Part shown: positions 9,193-20,936 of the stretch, piece by piece | Layout: each line of letters begins with the position of its first letter | Numbering within the stretch: position 1 is the stretch's first letter | Assembly (NCBI RefSeq): GCF_003732545.1 | Contig: NZ_AYKF01000002.1 | Location: 36,291-100,290 of the forward strand | Length of the DNA stretch: 64,000 nucleotides | Source: Salinisphaera orenii subsp. halophila YIM 95161 | Lineage (GTDB): Bacteria; Pseudomonadota; Gammaproteobacteria; Nevskiales; Salinisphaeraceae | Direction: 5' to 3' | The notes under the pieces: generated by a model | Seen by the model: only the letters and a program-made list of their open reading frames with translations | Databases searched by the model: none | What the model was told of the DNA's origin: nothing | Position numbers and translations under genes: made by a program

Positions 9193-9392
9193 CGGTTACC
9201 GGGACATCTGTAACAGGCGAATAGTTCATTTATGATGCGCCGAGGAAGACCGGGGATGATTTTTCTGCAATTTTCGGTAAACTGCCGCGTCCCCGAGCGG
9301 TCTATTGAACAATCGATCACGGCGTGACGGCTCGCGGCGGTTCGCCCCGCATCGCGAGACGAGCGCCACAACACGTATTGCAGGAGCAGTTC

Positions 9393-10898
9393 ATGGAATA
9401 TCTCGTCAAGAGCGGCAGTCCGGAGAAGCAGCGGGTGGGCTGCGTGGTGGTCGGTATCTTCGATCGCCGCAAGCCCTCGACGCAAGCCGAGGCCCTGGAC
9501 ACCGCCAGCGGCGGCCTGATCGCCTCGGTCATGCGGCGCGGTGACATGGACGGCAAGCTCGGACAGACCACCGTACTGCACGGGCTCGATAATCTGTTCT
9601 GCGATCGCATCCTGCTCGTCGGCTGCGGCAAGGAGCGGGATTTCAACCAGCGCGCCTATCAGCGCGCCTGCCGGGCCGCGGCCGCCGAGCTCGACGGCAT
9701 GGGCGGCGTCGACGCCGCGTTCTATCTCACCGAGCTCAACGTCAAGGGCCGGGACGATTTCCGCTGGTCGGTCAAGCAGGCGCTGATGACGGTCGAGGAG
9801 ACCTTCTATCGCTTCGAGGCCTGCCGCGGCGTGGGCTACGAGAAGCACAGCCGCAAGCTCGCCCGCCTGGTTTTCCAGGTGCCGCGCCGCTCCGACCTGC
9901 CGGCCGCCGAAAAAGGCGTCTCCGAAGGCGTGGCGACCGCCAACGGCGTCAAGCTGGCCAAGGATCTCGGCAACATGCCGGGCAACATCTGCACGCCGAC
10001 CTACCTCGCCGAGCAGGCGGGCGCGCTGGCCGAGCGCCAGGCCAAGGTCAAGACGAACGTGCTCGAGGAGGCCGACATGGAGGCCCTCGGCATGGGCGCC
10101 CTGCTGGCGGTCTCCCGGGGCTCGCGGCAGCCGGCCAAGCTGATCGTCATGGAATACATGAACGGCCCGAAGAACGCCAAGCCGACGGTCCTGGTCGGCA
10201 AGGGCGTGACCTTCGACTCGGGCGGCATCAGCATCAAGCCGGGCGCGGCCATGGACGAGATGAAATACGACATGGGCGGTGCCGCCAGCGTGTTCGGTGC
10301 GGTGCAGGCCGCCGCCGAGCTGGAACTGCCGATCAACGTCGTCGGCGTGGTGGCCGCGACCGAGAACCTGCCCGACGGCGATGCCTACAAGCCCGGCGAT
10401 ATCCTGACCAGCATGTCCGGCCAGACGATCGAGATCCTGAACACCGACGCCGAGGGCCGCCTGGCCCTGGCCGACGCGCTGACCTACGTCGAGCGGAACT
10501 ACGACAGCGACGCTGTCGTCGACATGGCCACGCTCACCGGTGCGGCCGTGATCGCGCTCGGCGCTCACGCGGCGGGGCTTTACGCCAACAACAGCCCGCT
10601 GCGGCGCTCCCTGCGCGACGCGGGCGAATACGTCGGCGACCGCGCCTGGCCGATGCCGCTGTGGGAGGAATACCAGTCCCAGCTGGACTCCAACTTCGCG
10701 GACATGGCCAACGTGGGCGGCAAGGCCGCCGGCTCGGTGACCGCAGCGAGCTTCCTGCACCGCTTCGCGCGCAAGCTGCGCTGGGCGCATCTGGACATCG
10801 CCGGCGTGGCCTGGAAGACCGGCAAGGACAAGGGTGCGACCGGCCGTCCGGTGGGCCTGCTCGTGCAGTATCTGATCGAGCGCGCGCAGCAGGCCTGA
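9393..10898 (+). CDS. pepA: Leucyl aminopeptidase (M17 family)
   Basis: Cytosolic di-zinc aminopeptidase; in E. coli it is also a DNA-binding accessory protein for XerCD recombination. 501 residues. The M17 signature NTDAEGRL is at residues 350-357, with the metal-binding GKGVTFDSGGISIKPG preceding and DMATLTGAAVIALG following. The ATG at 9393 is chosen because an AGGAG Shine-Dalgarno sits seven bases upstream (9382-9386); an upstream in-frame start would prepend Arg-rich sequence absent from the family. Confidence 0.96.
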   Translation: MEYLVKSGSPEKQRVGCVVVGIFDRRKPSTQAEALDTASGGLIASVMRRGDMDGKLGQTTVLHGLDNLFCDRILLVGCGKERDFNQRAYQRACRAAAAELDGMGGVDAAFYLTELNVKGRDDFRWSVKQALMTVEETFYRFEACRGVGYEKHSRKLARLVFQVPRRSDLPAAEKGVSEGVATANGVKLAKDLGNMPGNICTPTYLAEQAGALAERQAKVKTNVLEEADMEALGMGALLAVSRGSRQPAKLIVMEYMNGPKNAKPTVLVGKGVTFDSGGISIKPGAAMDEMKYDMGGAASVFGAVQAAAELELPINVVGVVAATENLPDGDAYKPGDILTSMSGQTIEILNTDAEGRLALADALTYVERNYDSDAVVDMATLTGAAVIALGAHAAGLYANNSPLRRSLRDAGEYVGDRAWPMPLWEEYQSQLDSNFADMANVGGKAAGSVTAASFLHRFARKLRWAHLDIAGVAWKTGKDKGATGRPVGLLVQYLIERAQQA

Positions 10899-10908
10899 CG
10901 CCCGGCCG

Positions 10909-11343
10909 ATGACCGAGGTCTTCTTCTACATACTGGCGGACGAAGCCGCGGATGCGAGCGCCCGTTTCGCCTGCCGCCTGACCGAGAAGGCGCATGCAGC
11001 GGGCCATCGTGTCTATCTGCACGTGGCCGACGCGCGTCAGGCCGAGGACCTCGACGATCTGCTCTGGCAGTTCCGTCAGGGCAGCTTCGTGCCGCACGCA
11101 ACGTTGGCGGCGCTGGAGGCCGACGACGATCTCACCCCGGTCGTGATCGGCACCGGCGAGCCGCCGGCCGGCTTCGACGATGTGCTGGTCAATCTGGGCG
11201 GCGACGTGGGGACGTTCTTCTCGCGCTTCGCGCGTCACAACGAGATCGTCGCGCCGGCCGATGTCGCGGCGGCGCGTTCGCTGTATCGTTTCTACAAGGA
11301 TCGCGGCTACGCGCTGACCACGCACCGGATCGCGGCGCGCTAG
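10909..11343 (+). CDS. holC: DNA polymerase III chi subunit
   Basis: Chi links the clamp loader to SSB through psi. 144 residues, starting MTEVFFYILADEAADASARFACRLTEKA, with the typical chi core LLWQFRQGSFVPHATLA and the C-terminal SLYRFYKDRGYALTTHR. It follows pepA by 10 bases and precedes valS, the conserved pepA-holC-valS order. The presumed partner psi may be the HolD-like protein at 22675-23475. Confidence 0.95.
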   Translation: MTEVFFYILADEAADASARFACRLTEKAHAAGHRVYLHVADARQAEDLDDLLWQFRQGSFVPHATLAALEADDDLTPVVIGTGEPPAGFDDVLVNLGGDVGTFFSRFARHNEIVAPADVAAARSLYRFYKDRGYALTTHRIAAR

Positions 11344-11403
11344 CGCCTCGCCCCCTTCAACCAATCGCGGGCCCGTTCGGCGGGCCGTAAAAGGCTTTTT
11401 TCG

Positions 11404-14355
<2,952 letters not shown>

Positions 14356-14383
14356 ACAGACACCGACACCACGAGGCCCCGCC

Positions 14384-14893
14384 ATGGCGGTCAAACTACT
14401 CATTCTGTTCATCGCCCTGCCGATTCTGGAGCTGTGGCTGCTCATCAAGATCGGCGGCGCGATCGGCGTGCTGCCCACGATCGCGCTGGTCGTGCTGACC
14501 GCGCTCGTCGGCAGCCAGCTCGTACGCCGTCAGGGCCTGGCCGCGCTCGAACGCGTGCGTGCGAGCCAGGCGCGCGGCGAAGCACCGGCCCTGCCGCTGC
14601 TGGAGGGCGCGGCCCTGCTGCTCGCGGGCTTCATGCTGCTCACGCCGGGGTTCGTGTCCGACATCTTCGGTTTTCTGCTGCTCGTGCCGGGCCTGCGCGA
14701 GCGCATCGCGCGGCGGCTGCTGGCGCGGGTCGTGATCGTCCAGCCCGGCGCCGGCACCGCAACCAACGAACGCTACGCCGGCCACGGCGAGGCCCGGCGC
14801 GATCGACCGTCGGTGCTCGAGGGCGATTACCGGCGCGGCGGCGACGACACCGCATCCGGCGACGGATCCGGCCCGCGCGACCGCGACGACTGA
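14384..14893 (+). CDS. fxsA: FxsA family membrane protein
   Basis: 169 residues. Small inner-membrane protein first known in E. coli as a suppressor of phage T7 exclusion by the F plasmid. Hydrophobic segments at about 4-43 (two helices around a Gly-rich turn) and 75-105; family motifs ILELWLLIKIGGAIG and LLTPGFVSDIFGFLLLVPGLR are clear. The C-terminal tail (about 120-169) is hydrophilic and charged, with no recognised domain. It follows valS by 28 bases. Confidence 0.9.
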   Translation: MAVKLLILFIALPILELWLLIKIGGAIGVLPTIALVVLTALVGSQLVRRQGLAALERVRASQARGEAPALPLLEGAALLLAGFMLLTPGFVSDIFGFLLLVPGLRERIARRLLARVVIVQPGAGTATNERYAGHGEARRDRPSVLEGDYRRGGDDTASGDGSGPRDRDD

Positions 14894-15924
14894 GCCGCTC
14901 GCGCCCTGCACGGCGACCGGAGACGCCATATGCCGTGCTTCCCGTGAGCGCGTACGACGCCACGCGCTGCGCGACCGGCACGCCGGCCGGCAATACCCAT
15001 CGCAGCGGACAGGCGCGGCCCGGCCGCCACCGCGGGCGACCGCCCACCGCGCTAGCGTGGCGACGCCCGGATTCGTCCACGATGCGATCTTCGCTGCGGC
15101 CGCTGCCGCCGAACCGTGCCCTGCGCCCGATATCGCAGCTGCCGGCTCGCCGGCAGCTATTCGCGCCCGGCGTCGCGAGGCCTGTCCGAGCCCGATGCCG
15201 GAACGCTCACACCGGCGGCCTCAAGCCGGACGGCCCCGGCTCGCTCCCGAAGCTGGCATAACGATGAACGAGGCCGCCTCCCGAGACACCCCAAGCCTTT
15301 CGCTCGAGCGCGCCCGCGCACCGTCCTGAGCGCGCGCCGGGCGTCCGGACCGCGTTTACCGGACGGTACGCCAATAATCGACAACGGCCCAGCCGCCGGG
15401 TAACGACGACCAGCGCCGATTGAAACGCCGCGCCGCTCGTGCAGAAAACCCCGAACACGCTCCAGCGCTCGCGAGCCCGTGTGTCGGAGTGCTCGCCACG
15501 ACGCGGCACGTCATCGCCAACGCCAACGCCAATGCCGGAGTGGGCCGGGCCCACGACCTCGAGATCAGGATCGCCGGGTCACACGCCGCGCCCCGTCGAT
15601 CGGTCTTGCACAGCATTCACATACCGGGCCGCCAGGTCGATCCCCGAGGCGCGTGCCGGCGGGTTCGTTGCACCCGAGCGCGGGCGCCCGCCCCCGGACC
15701 GCGTCCTCGACCCGAGCCCGGTAAAAAAACATGCGCACAGGCATGGCGCGAAGGCCGCGACTCGCCGATAACCTGTGATGACATCCGCCGCCCGCACGCG
15801 ATGACGTGTGCTTGCCCGCCATGCCAGCAATCATCTTCGGAACCGGCCTCGCCCACGAAAGCGCGCCCACTGCCCACGCACCCTGCGACACGTTCGGCCT
15901 CGCCGGTCCGGCGCGCACCGGCCG
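14894..15924. other. 1-kb GC-rich spacer without a recognisable gene
   Basis: Gene-free stretch between fxsA and the moxR operon. Several frames stay open but encode Arg/Pro/Ala-rich sequence with no family signature. A poly-T run (seven T on the minus strand, complement of 15722-15728) follows a weak CATGC/GCATG hairpin, so a minus-strand transcript ending there is conceivable. I found no tRNA or riboswitch by eye. Confidence 0.5.
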
Positions 15925-16878
15925 ATGAGCGCACAAGACACGGCCGCGCGTGCGGCTCGACGCGACGACGCCATCGCCGACGGCCTCCAGCGCGTGCGCG
16001 AAGCGCTGGCGACACGGGTGCTGGGCAAGCCGCGCCAGATCGATCAGGCGCTGGCCTGCGTACTCGCCGAGGGCCATCTGCTCATCGAGGACGTGCCGGG
16101 CGTGGGCAAGACGACCCTGGCGCACGGCCTCGCTCAGGCGCTGGGCCTGTCGTTCTCGCGCGTGCAGTTCACCAGCGATCTGCTGCCCAGCGATATCCTC
16201 GGGGTCTCCGTATTCGACCGCAACGCCGCGGATTTCCGCTTCACGCCGGGGCCGATCTTCGCCCAGATGGTCCTCGCCGACGAGATCAACCGCGCCAGTC
16301 CGCGCACCCAGAGCGCCCTGCTCGAGGCCATGGCCGAAGGCCAGGTCACGATCGAGGGCCGCACCCGCGACCTCGGCCGCCCCTTCACCGTGATCGCGAC
16401 CCAGAATCCCGTCGACCAGAGCGGCACGTTCAACCTGCCGGATTCGCAGCTGGATCGTTTCCTCATGCGGATCACGCTCGGCTATCCGCCGCTGGGCGAG
16501 GAAAAGCGCCTGCTGGCCGGGCGAACCGAGCGAGCCGAACCGTTGGCGCCGGTCATCGATGCCGCCGTGCTGGCGCAGTGGCAGCGCGCGGTCGCCGCGG
16601 TCACCACGCGGGACGCGGTGCTCGATTACCTGCTGCGACTGCTACGCTTCAGCCGCCGGGAGGGCGTGTTCGTCCAGGGGCTGTCGCCGCGCGCCGGGCT
16701 GGCGCTGCGGCGCGCCGCCCAGGCGTGGGCGCTGCTGTCGGCGCGCGACTTCGTGCTGCCCGAGGACGTGCAGGCGGTGCTGCCGGCGGTCGTCGATCAC
16801 CGACTCACCGCCACCGAGGGCGGCGACCGCACGCCCTCGGCGATCCTGCTGGAGCAGGTGGACGCGATCGCCGGATGA
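15925..16878 (+). CDS. MoxR-family AAA+ ATPase
   Basis: Chaperone-like ATPase thought to act with VWA or DUF58 proteins in protein-complex maturation. 317 residues. Walker A GVGKTT at about 59-64 (EDVPGVGKTTLAHGL), Walker B MVLADEINRA, sensor 1 VIATQNPVDQSGTFNLP, and the arginine-finger region SQLDRFLMRI are all present. The ATG at 15925 gives the normal N-terminus; the open frame upstream is compositional. The stop overlaps the DUF58 ATG by four bases. The moxR-DUF58-transglutaminase trio is a widespread operon. Confidence 0.93.
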   Translation: MSAQDTAARAARRDDAIADGLQRVREALATRVLGKPRQIDQALACVLAEGHLLIEDVPGVGKTTLAHGLAQALGLSFSRVQFTSDLLPSDILGVSVFDRNAADFRFTPGPIFAQMVLADEINRASPRTQSALLEAMAEGQVTIEGRTRDLGRPFTVIATQNPVDQSGTFNLPDSQLDRFLMRITLGYPPLGEEKRLLAGRTERAEPLAPVIDAAVLAQWQRAVAAVTTRDAVLDYLLRLLRFSRREGVFVQGLSPRAGLALRRAAQAWALLSARDFVLPEDVQAVLPAVVDHRLTATEGGDRTPSAILLEQVDAIAG

Positions 16879-17837
16879 CGGGCGTGTTCAGCCGCCGCAT
16901 CGAGGCCGCGATCACCGGCTTCATCCGCCGCCGCACCCCGATCCGGTCGACACCCATGACGATCGGCCGACGACGACTCTACATCCTGCCGACCCGCAGC
17001 GGCGCGATATTCGCCGTCCTGCTGGTGGTGATGCTGCTGGGCGCCACCAACTACAGCAACAGTCTCGGCTTCGCGCTGACGTTCTGGCTGGCCGCGATCG
17101 CGCTCGTCTCCATGCATCACGCCCATCGCAATCTGCTCGGGCTGGTGCTGACGCGGGTCAGCGCCGCACCGGTCTTCGCCGGCGGCCACGCACGCTTCAC
17201 GATCACCCTGGACAACACGGCCCGGCGCGCCCGTCGCGGCGTCCGGATCAGCGCGCCCGGCATCGAGGGCGAGGATCTGGCCGCGGTGATCGCGCCGGGC
17301 GGCCGGGTCGATCTCCAGCTGAGCGTGCCGGCCGCCCGCCGCGGTCACCTGGCGTGTCCACGGCTGCGGGTGGAGACGATCGTGCCGCTCGGACTGTTCC
17401 GGGCCTGGAGCTGGCTCGCGCCGAGCGCGCAGACCCTGGTCTATCCGCAGCCCGTGGGCCCTCGGCCCAGACCCGCACCGGCCGACGACGGTGACGCCGC
17501 CACGCCGGCCCCGGCCCGCGGCAACGACGAGTTTCTGGGTCATCGGCCGTATATCCGCGGCGATTCGCTCCGGGAGATCGACTGGAAGGCCAGCGCCCGC
17601 ACCGACGGCTTGCTCGTCCACGAGCACACACGGCGCAGCGCGAACACCCTCTGGCTCGACTACGCGCACGCCGGCGCCCGCGACCCGGAGGCACGGCTGT
17701 CGCAGCTCGCGCGCTGGGTGCTCGACGCGGAGCGCGACGGCCTGACCTACGGCCTGCGTCTGCCCGGGACTACGCTGACGCCCGATGCCGGCCGCGGCCA
17801 CCGCGAGGCCTGTCTGCGCGCGCTGGCCCTGCTGTGA
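16875..17837 (+). CDS. DUF58 domain membrane protein
   Basis: 320 residues. Two adjacent membrane segments at about 45-82 (AIFAVLLVVMLLGATNYSNS and LGFALTFWLAAIALVSM), then a large soluble region carrying the DUF58 hallmark DEFLGHRPYIRGDSLREIDWKASART at about 224-248. DUF58 proteins are predicted partners of MoxR ATPases. The family often continues into a VWA-like domain; here the C-terminus (about 250-320) is short. Overlaps both neighbours by four bases (ATGA and GTGA). Confidence 0.9.
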   Translation: MTGVFSRRIEAAITGFIRRRTPIRSTPMTIGRRRLYILPTRSGAIFAVLLVVMLLGATNYSNSLGFALTFWLAAIALVSMHHAHRNLLGLVLTRVSAAPVFAGGHARFTITLDNTARRARRGVRISAPGIEGEDLAAVIAPGGRVDLQLSVPAARRGHLACPRLRVETIVPLGLFRAWSWLAPSAQTLVYPQPVGPRPRPAPADDGDAATPAPARGNDEFLGHRPYIRGDSLREIDWKASARTDGLLVHEHTRRSANTLWLDYAHAGARDPEARLSQLARWVLDAERDGLTYGLRLPGTTLTPDAGRGHREACLRALALL

Positions 17838-19837
17838 GCCGGGCGGCGACGACCGCGAGCTGGCCACCGGCGCCCGCACGGGGCCAGCGTCTGCGGCTGA
17901 CGGGCTGTCTGGCGCTGGTGGCGCTGCCGCATCTGTTTCACCTGCCGCCCTGGGTGAGCGCGATCGCGGCGACCCTGCTCGTCTGGCAGGCCCAGGCGGC
18001 CTGGCGGTCGCGGCCGCTGCCCGGCCGCCTGATCCGGTTCGCCCTGGCCGCGGCGGCGCTCGGCAGCGTGCTCGCCGGCTTCGGACGCATCAGCGGCCAG
18101 GAAGCCGGCGTCTCGCTGCTGGTGATGCTGCTCGCGCTCAAGCTCTGCGAGATACGCAGCCACCGGGATGCCATGGTGTTCCTGTCGCTGACCGCCTTTC
18201 TGCTGATCACGCAGTTCCTGTTCTCCCAGAGTCTGGCGATGGCGGTCTATCTGGTGATCGGCACCTGGCTGATCACCGCGGCGTTCATCGATGTCAGCAG
18301 CGAGATCGCGCCGACCGGCGCGTTCACCCATAGTGCACGGCTGCTGCTGCAGGCGCTGCCGGTGGCAGCATTGCTGTTCGTCCTCTTCCCGCGGGTGCCG
18401 GGCCCGCTCTGGGGGCTGCCGTCGGATGCCGGCGCCCGCGCGACGACCGGGCTGTCGGAGCGCATGTCGCCCGGCAGCATCTCGTCGCTGGCGACATCGG
18501 ACGCCGTGGCCCTGCGCGTGCGCTTTCCCGACGGCGACATGCCCCCGGCGCCGGCGCGCTACTGGCGCGGGCCGGTGTTCTGGGATTTCGACGACGGCAC
18601 CTGGCGCGGCAGCCCCGCAGCCGATGCCCTGCCCGCCGCGGACATTCGGCCCGTGGCGGACGCGATCGTACGCGCCGACATCACGCTGGAGGCCACCCGC
18701 CACCCCTGGCTGATCGCGCTCGACGTGCCGCTGGGTACGGATCACCGCAGCCGCATGTCGCCCGGGGCGACGCTGCACGCCGAGGACGATATCGACGAGC
18801 GCATTCGGTATCACGCCCGCTCGGCGCTGGCCTACCGCCTCGATCCGCAGCTGGGCTCGGCCGCGCGCGAACGGGCCACACGGCTGCCCGCCGGCGGCAA
18901 CCCGCGGGCCCGTGCCACCGCCCGCCGCTGGCGCGCACAGGCCGACACGCCGCAGGGGATCGTCGACCGCGCGCTGACGCATTTTCGCGAACACCCCTTC
19001 CATTACACCCTCAGCCCGGCGCGCACCGGCCGCGACAGCAGCATCGACGATTTTCTGTTCGAGACCCGCGAAGGGTTCTGCGAGCACTACGCCGGGGCGT
19101 TCACCTTCCTGATGCGCGCGGCCGGCGTGCCGGCGCGCGTGGTGACCGGCTATCAGGGCGGAGAGCGCGCGCTGGTCGGCGACTACTGGGTCGTGCGCAA
19201 CTCCGATGCCCACGCCTGGAGCGAGGTGTGGCTGGACGGCCGGGGCTGGGTGCGGGTGGACCCCACGGCCGCGGTCGCACCCGGCCGCATCGAGGCCGGC
19301 GTGGCGGGCTCGCTGTCCGACAGCCAGGCTCTGCCCTATATGGCGCGCGCCGACGACGGCGCCTGGTACCGGATGCAGATGCTCTGGGACGGGGTCAACG
19401 CCGCCTGGAACCGCTGGTTTCTGGCCTACGGTCCGCAGCAGCAGCAGCGACTGCTCGAGCGTATCGGTCTGGGCGGGCTGCGCGGCGCGCTCGTCGCGCT
19501 GACCTTCGGTGTGGCGGTGCTGCTCGGCCTGCTCTCGCTCTGGCTCGGCTGGCGGATGCGTCAACGGCGCACCGCCGATCCGGTGACCCGGCAGTGGCAG
19601 CGCGTCTGCGATCGTCTGGCGGCCATGGGCTACCCGCGGGCGCGCCACGAGGGCCCGCAGGCCTACGGTGCGCGCGTGGCGCGTGCCCGCCCCGATCTCG
19701 CGGACGAACTGGGTGCGATCGTGGCAGGCTATATACGGCTGTGTTATGCAGCCAATCCCGGATCCGCCGATACGCAGGCGTTCGTCGCCCGCGCTGCCGC
19801 CTTCGATCCGCGTCGCCCACGCAAGCCCCGAGACTGA
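17834..19837 (+). CDS. Membrane-bound transglutaminase-like protein (DUF3488 + TGc)
   Basis: 667 residues from a GTG that overlaps the DUF58 stop. The N-terminal third (about 20-190) has six to seven hydrophobic segments (DUF3488); a periplasmic transglutaminase/protease-like domain follows with the complete Cys-His-Asp triad: Cys416 in GFCEHYAGAF, His460 in DAHAWSEVW, Asp476 in RVDPTAAV. A further membrane segment lies near 550-575, followed by a cytoplasmic tail (DUF4129-like). Family members of this layout sit with MoxR and DUF58; the natural substrate is unknown. Confidence 0.92.
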   Translation: MSRAATTASWPPAPARGQRLRLTGCLALVALPHLFHLPPWVSAIAATLLVWQAQAAWRSRPLPGRLIRFALAAAALGSVLAGFGRISGQEAGVSLLVMLLALKLCEIRSHRDAMVFLSLTAFLLITQFLFSQSLAMAVYLVIGTWLITAAFIDVSSEIAPTGAFTHSARLLLQALPVAALLFVLFPRVPGPLWGLPSDAGARATTGLSERMSPGSISSLATSDAVALRVRFPDGDMPPAPARYWRGPVFWDFDDGTWRGSPAADALPAADIRPVADAIVRADITLEATRHPWLIALDVPLGTDHRSRMSPGATLHAEDDIDERIRYHARSALAYRLDPQLGSAARERATRLPAGGNPRARATARRWRAQADTPQGIVDRALTHFREHPFHYTLSPARTGRDSSIDDFLFETREGFCEHYAGAFTFLMRAAGVPARVVTGYQGGERALVGDYWVVRNSDAHAWSEVWLDGRGWVRVDPTAAVAPGRIEAGVAGSLSDSQALPYMARADDGAWYRMQMLWDGVNAAWNRWFLAYGPQQQQRLLERIGLGGLRGALVALTFGVAVLLGLLSLWLGWRMRQRRTADPVTRQWQRVCDRLAAMGYPRARHEGPQAYGARVARARPDLADELGAIVAGYIRLCYAANPGSADTQAFVARAAAFDPRRPRKPRD

Positions 19838-19839
19838 TC

Positions 19840-20406
19840 ATGGACAATCGCCGCTACTGCCCCGTCTGCGCCAGCCCGCTCGAACGCCGCGTTCTGGCCG
19901 ACCACGAGCGCGCGCTGTGCCCCGACCCGGACTGCGGCTATGTCTTCTGGGACAACCCCATTCCGGTGGTCGCCGGCATCGTCGAGCACGAGGGCGCCCT
20001 GGTCTTCGCCCGCAACGCACTCTGGCCGGCCGGCATGTACGGCCTGGTCACCGGTTTTCTCGAACCGCGCGAGGCGCCCGAGGACGCCGTGGTGCGTGAG
20101 GTCGCCGAGGAGCTGAGCCTGGACGCGCGCATCGAATCCTTCGTCGGCGTCTACGGCTTCGCGCGCAAGAATCAGCTGCTGCTGGCCTATCACCTCGTCG
20201 GCGAAGGCGAGATCCAACTCAACGAGGAGCTGGCGGAATACCGCCACGTCGCCCGCGCGGAGGCCGAATACTGGCCCGGCGGCACCGGGCTTGCGGTGCG
20301 CGACTGGCTGCGCGGCCAGGGCTACGACCCGCAGCCGCGCGAACTGCCGGACGCGGTCCAGGCCTGGATGCAGCAACCGCCGACGACCGACGCCAGCGGT
20401 AACTAA
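19840..20406 (+). CDS. NUDIX hydrolase with N-terminal zinc ribbon
   Basis: 188 residues. An N-terminal zinc ribbon uses CPVC at about 7-10 and CPDPDCG at about 27-33. The Nudix box follows: GFLEPREAPEDAVVREVAEEL, with the REVAEE core that binds metal. The architecture resembles NudC-like NAD(H) pyrophosphatase fragments but the protein is shorter and lacks the SQPWPFP motif of NudC, so the substrate is unassigned. ATG at 19840 starts four bases after the transglutaminase stop. Possibly last gene of the moxR operon. Confidence 0.88.
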   Translation: MDNRRYCPVCASPLERRVLADHERALCPDPDCGYVFWDNPIPVVAGIVEHEGALVFARNALWPAGMYGLVTGFLEPREAPEDAVVREVAEELSLDARIESFVGVYGFARKNQLLLAYHLVGEGEIQLNEELAEYRHVARAEAEYWPGGTGLAVRDWLRGQGYDPQPRELPDAVQAWMQQPPTTDASGN

Positions 20407-20936
20407 TACCGGTCGGCACGTTATTCGCCAGCCGCATTGGAGACCGCGCATCGCGTCGGCGCGACGCGAGTGGCCGATCGGGGCGAGCACGTTCAACCTG
20501 GCCGCGCCGCAGGGCGCGCGGGGTCGATTCTTCTTGGGCGACCCAGCCGTCGGCCCAGGCGCCCCATGAGATCAGCAAGGTGCGGCAATCCAGCGTTGTC
20601 GCACGCGGGCGCAACGCGACTGCACGGCGCGCACTACGCGCCGCCGTGCCGCGAAACAGCGCCCGGCGCGGGTTGCATGACGTGTTGACTGGTCCGAGCG
20701 CTCCCCGCCAGTGCGGCTTCGGTCGCGACCATCGCGTCACGACGACACGGTGGGCCGACCGACGAGGCGGAGTTTCTCCGTCGCCACTCACCTCACCGAT
20801 GTGATGGCAGGGTCACGGCAACAACGGCCACGCGGTTCGACACCTAGGCGCGACCGGATCGGGCGGCGCGATCGCCTGTATCGAGGTGGAGCACGCCGTC
20901 GCCCAACGGTGCGGCCACGCGGTACGAACGCGCCGT
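20407..20936. other. Gene-free spacer between NUDIX and MFS genes
   Basis: 530 bases between two genes that converge on it. Contains the second copy of the intergenic repeat (20587-20679). No rho-independent terminator with a clear U-tract was seen and no frame encodes a recognisable protein. Confidence 0.5.
20587..20679 (+). repeat. Intergenic repeat, copy 2
   Basis: Same ordered blocks as 644-720: AATCCAGCGTTG, a CGCACGCGGGCGC block, then TGCCGCGAAACAGCGCCCGG and CGCGGG plus TTGCATG. The middle contains GGCGCGCACTACGCGCC, a palindromic hairpin absent from copy 1. A looser similarity extends about 25 bases upstream (CCATGAGATCAGCAAGG). Confidence 0.6.

Noticed and set aside
11344..11403. 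Terminator or attenuator between holC and valS
   Set aside because: GGCCCG/CGGGCC stem and a T-run exist but are separated by about ten bases and no T-box features are seen; not enough for a call.
15718..15735. Minus-strand terminator-like CATGC/GCATG hairpin with T-run
   Set aside because: Stem is only about five pairs and there is no upstream minus-strand gene; kept only as a remark on the spacer.
15420..16874. Upstream extension of the DUF58 frame and of the MoxR frame into the spacer
   Set aside because: Arg/Pro-rich sequence without homology; ATG starts at 15925 and 16875 with the ATGA overlap explain the operon better.
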